Both the position numbers and the translations under genes were made by a program. Below the pieces are notes generated by a model. It saw only the letters and a program-made list of their open reading frames with translations. It searched no databases and was not told where the DNA came from. A stretch of DNA of 64,000 bases from JACPFJ01 sp036504875 (GTDB lineage Bacteria; Desulfobacterota; Desulfuromonadia; Geobacterales; Pseudopelobacteraceae): positions 124,001-188,000 of the forward strand of contig DASXUK010000053.1 of NCBI GenBank assembly GCA_036504875.1, given 5' to 3'. Shown piece after piece: positions 62,435 to 64,000 of this stretch; positions within the stretch are counted from its first letter, which is position 1; the number at the start of each line of letters is the position of its first letter.

Positions 62435-63073
62435 TTGCTGAATAATAAAACTGAACCCCGATGGCCGGCATTACTGGCTTTACTAGCGGTTGGCGGGCTT
62501 TACTCTGCACTCCCTACTTCCCTTTTAGTGGGTGGACAGAAATGGCTTCTTTTGGCACTCATTGTGGTGCTAATGATTCCCTCTGTGATATCCCACCGAA
62601 CGGGAAAACATCTCTTTAATCAAGTGCTCGGTTACCTCCTTAATTCGGTAGTGACCATGGCTATGATTGCCTCGCTCGTATTGTTGATTAAAGCGCTCCC
62701 TTCACACATTGAAAATTCGGAGCAACTATTACGGTCAGCGGCAGGGTTATGGCTCTCAAATATTCTTGTTTTTGCCTCGTGGTACTGGCGTCTTGACGCA
62801 GGTGGTCCGTATAAACGCGACATTAGGCTTGGCCATACCGAAGGAGCTTTTCTGTTTCCCCAGATGACGATGAATCAAGGGGGCAAGAAGGTGCAAAAAT
62901 GGTCACCTAACTTCATCGACTACTTGTTTCTTGCGTTTAATACGAGCACAGCCTTTTCTCCAACAGATGTGCCTGTGCTTTCACGATGGGCGAAGATACT
63001 GATGATGACGCAGGCTATAATTTCCCTCCTCGTCATAGCATTGCTGGCAGGTAGAGCGGTCAATATCCTGTGA
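62435..63073 (+). CDS. Membrane protein, DUF1345-like or ion-channel-like
   Basis: The 212-residue protein has about five membrane helices. The C-terminal stretch SPNFIDYLFLAFNTSTAFSPTDVPVLSRWAK followed by a last helix resembles the pore-like end of DUF1345 and two-helix ion channel proteins, though no GYG filter is present. The start is probably TTG 62435, with AGGAGG at 62425-62430 four bases before it. It lies 54 bases after chrA and may belong to the same transcript. The assignment to a family is tentative. Confidence 0.75.
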   Translation: MLNNKTEPRWPALLALLAVGGLYSALPTSLLVGGQKWLLLALIVVLMIPSVISHRTGKHLFNQVLGYLLNSVVTMAMIASLVLLIKALPSHIENSEQLLRSAAGLWLSNILVFASWYWRLDAGGPYKRDIRLGHTEGAFLFPQMTMNQGGKKVQKWSPNFIDYLFLAFNTSTAFSPTDVPVLSRWAKILMMTQAIISLLVIALLAGRAVNIL

Positions 63074-63267
63074 TTCTTGGGGCGCTGATGCTATACGAAT
63101 TTTGAAGATGAGCCCAAGCTCCTTGCTGGCGGTTGATAGAAATTTTTTGCTGGGTGCAAGTTGCCGGTAGGGTGATGAGAGACAGGATCGACTTTGTTAT
63201 CAATTTTACTAATGCCATGATTTCAAACATACGAGAATTGCTGCCCGGAAAATTATCTTTACATTAA

Positions 63268-63283
63268 ATACGACCGGTCGTAT
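63268..63283. promoter_or_regulatory. Operator palindrome upstream of the TetR gene
   Basis: ATACGACCGGTCGTAT is a perfect 16-base palindrome 9 bases before the TetR start codon, within the likely promoter. A near copy lies after the gene, so it is probably the TetR autoregulation site. Confidence 0.75.
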
Positions 63284-63292
63284 ATATCATGC

Positions 63293-63889
63293 ATGGCTAA
63301 ATCTCAAAAAAAAGGCGATGTTCGGTCGCGGTTGCTTCAGATAGGCTTGTCCACAATGGCTAAGCGTGGCTATCATGGGACCGGAATAAAGGAAATAGTC
63401 GATACTGCTGAGGTGCCGAAGGGATCATTTTATAATTATTTTAAAAGTAAAGAAGACTTCGGCATCGAGATTGTTCGTTGTCACTCAACCGAATTTTGGC
63501 AAGCATGGGCTGAATGTTTCGACCACAAATGTGATAATCCGATTGAAGCGCTACGTAATTGTTTCGGAAAGATGCTTGTCGATTATGAGGAATGTTCTGT
63601 ATGGGCATTCTGTATAGTCGGAATTCTGGCGGCTGAAATGTGTGAAACCAGCAAAATTTGCCGGATCACCATGCACGAAGTAATAAACGAGTGGCGCAAC
63701 AACCTGGCTGCCCACATTCGCAAGGCACAAGAGCTTGGTATTGCCAGGAGCGATGTGAGTGCCGAGGATTTGGCTACCCTTTTCTGGGCCGCATGGCAAG
63801 GTAGTCTTGTGCGTGTAAAAATCGAGAACTCAACCGCGCCTGTCAAGCAATGCTTTACCTTGATGTTTGATAGAATCATGAGCAAATAA
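63293..63889 (+). CDS. TetR/AcrR-family transcriptional regulator
   Basis: The 198-residue protein has a TetR helix-turn-helix at about 30-55 (GIKEIVDTAEVPKGSFYNYFKSKEDF) and a C-terminal ligand domain of AcrR/TetR_C type with several cysteines. The start is ATG 63293. Two GACCGGTC-centred palindromes flank the gene, so it likely represses itself and the gene that begins downstream at the window end, which would typically be an efflux or detoxification operon. Confidence 0.95.
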   Translation: MAKSQKKGDVRSRLLQIGLSTMAKRGYHGTGIKEIVDTAEVPKGSFYNYFKSKEDFGIEIVRCHSTEFWQAWAECFDHKCDNPIEALRNCFGKMLVDYEECSVWAFCIVGILAAEMCETSKICRITMHEVINEWRNNLAAHIRKAQELGIARSDVSAEDLATLFWAAWQGSLVRVKIENSTAPVKQCFTLMFDRIMSK

Positions 63890-63906
63890 TTTTTTTCATT
63901 TTTTTG

Positions 63907-63922
63907 AGACGACCGGTCATAT
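63907..63922. promoter_or_regulatory. Second TetR operator, before the next gene
   Basis: AGACGACCGGTCATAT shares the core CGACCGGTC and most flanking bases with the palindrome upstream of the TetR gene. It lies 33 bases before the ATG at 63956. Confidence 0.65.
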
Positions 63923-63955
63923 TGTGTGTCGATATTAGGGGGTTGTAACACAGCT

Positions 63956-64000
63956 ATGGCATTAAGACGGGAACCTGAAAAACATGCCAACCACGAAAGA
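63956..64000 (+). CDS. Start of a gene cut by the window end (partial)
   Basis: An open frame of 15 codons begins with ATG 63956 and runs to the window edge (MALRREPEKHANHER). The hydrophilic start gives no family hint, and the ribosome site (AGGGGG) is distant. The TetR operator just upstream supports a regulated gene beginning here. Confidence 0.35.
   Translation, partial: MALRREPEKHANHER

Overview
The window most likely comes from a Geobacter-like bacterium (Desulfuromonadota/Geobacterales) of moderate to high GC. The clues are a five-heme c-type cytochrome, a chemoreceptor with a heme-c motif in its sensor domain, a hydrogenase-4-like ('Ehr') complex without NiFe ligands, a selenoprotein, a nickel CO dehydrogenase relative, and sigma-54 style promoters. 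No rRNA, tRNA, CRISPR array or insertion sequence was seen.

1-15.7 kb is mainly housekeeping, on the + strand: a nitronate monooxygenase-like flavoprotein; the SAM/SAH cycle (an ArsR-methyltransferase fusion regulator followed directly by ahcY, then metK); leuB and asd; a U32 peptidase-family protein and a secreted nuclease. Between them lie a thioredoxin-like selenoprotein read through an in-frame TGA at 4045-4047, two small hypothetical proteins, an RRM RNA-binding protein, a GDSL esterase, and a two-gene module for a CFI-box-CTERM metalloprotease.

15.8-20.3 kb holds four overlapping genes for a membrane complex of NuoH/HyfE/NuoN-M/NuoC-D type whose large subunit lacks the NiFe cysteine pairs. 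20.4-30.1 kb runs mostly on the - strand: an MshEN-receiver protein, a heme-motif chemoreceptor, rplU-rpmA, an M1 peptidase/ChaN-like module, a flavodoxin, YceI and a MarR regulator.

30.3-43.3 kb is a metal-handling island on the - strand. It has three blocks: a His/Met-rich protein, GerMN lipoprotein, cytochrome c'-like, YHS and SAP-like cluster; a CusCBA-type copper/silver efflux operon ending in a tiny lipoprotein; and an HMA protein, DUF2318, FtsX permease, ABC ATPase and M23 peptidase operon. The promoters of these three blocks, and of a small exported protein at 27.9 kb, share one architecture: a -24/-12 (sigma-54) element preceded by paired GAATATTC-like boxes. I read this as one undescribed regulon. 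A broken remnant of an NtrC-type DNA-binding tail sits just upstream of the cus promoter.

43.5-48.1 kb carries a divergent CooS whose C-cluster cysteine equivalent to C333 is aspartate and which has a His-rich tail, overlapping an SsuABC/TauABC-type ABC importer. 48.7-57.9 kb is one 3082-residue cyclic beta-1,2-glucan synthase-like gene. 57.9-64 kb has a sulfatase-modifying-factor gene remnant, a five-heme cytochrome, a LamG/DUF1080-like protein, a DUF1259 protein, a chromate transporter, a small membrane protein, and a TetR regulator flanked by two matching palindromes.
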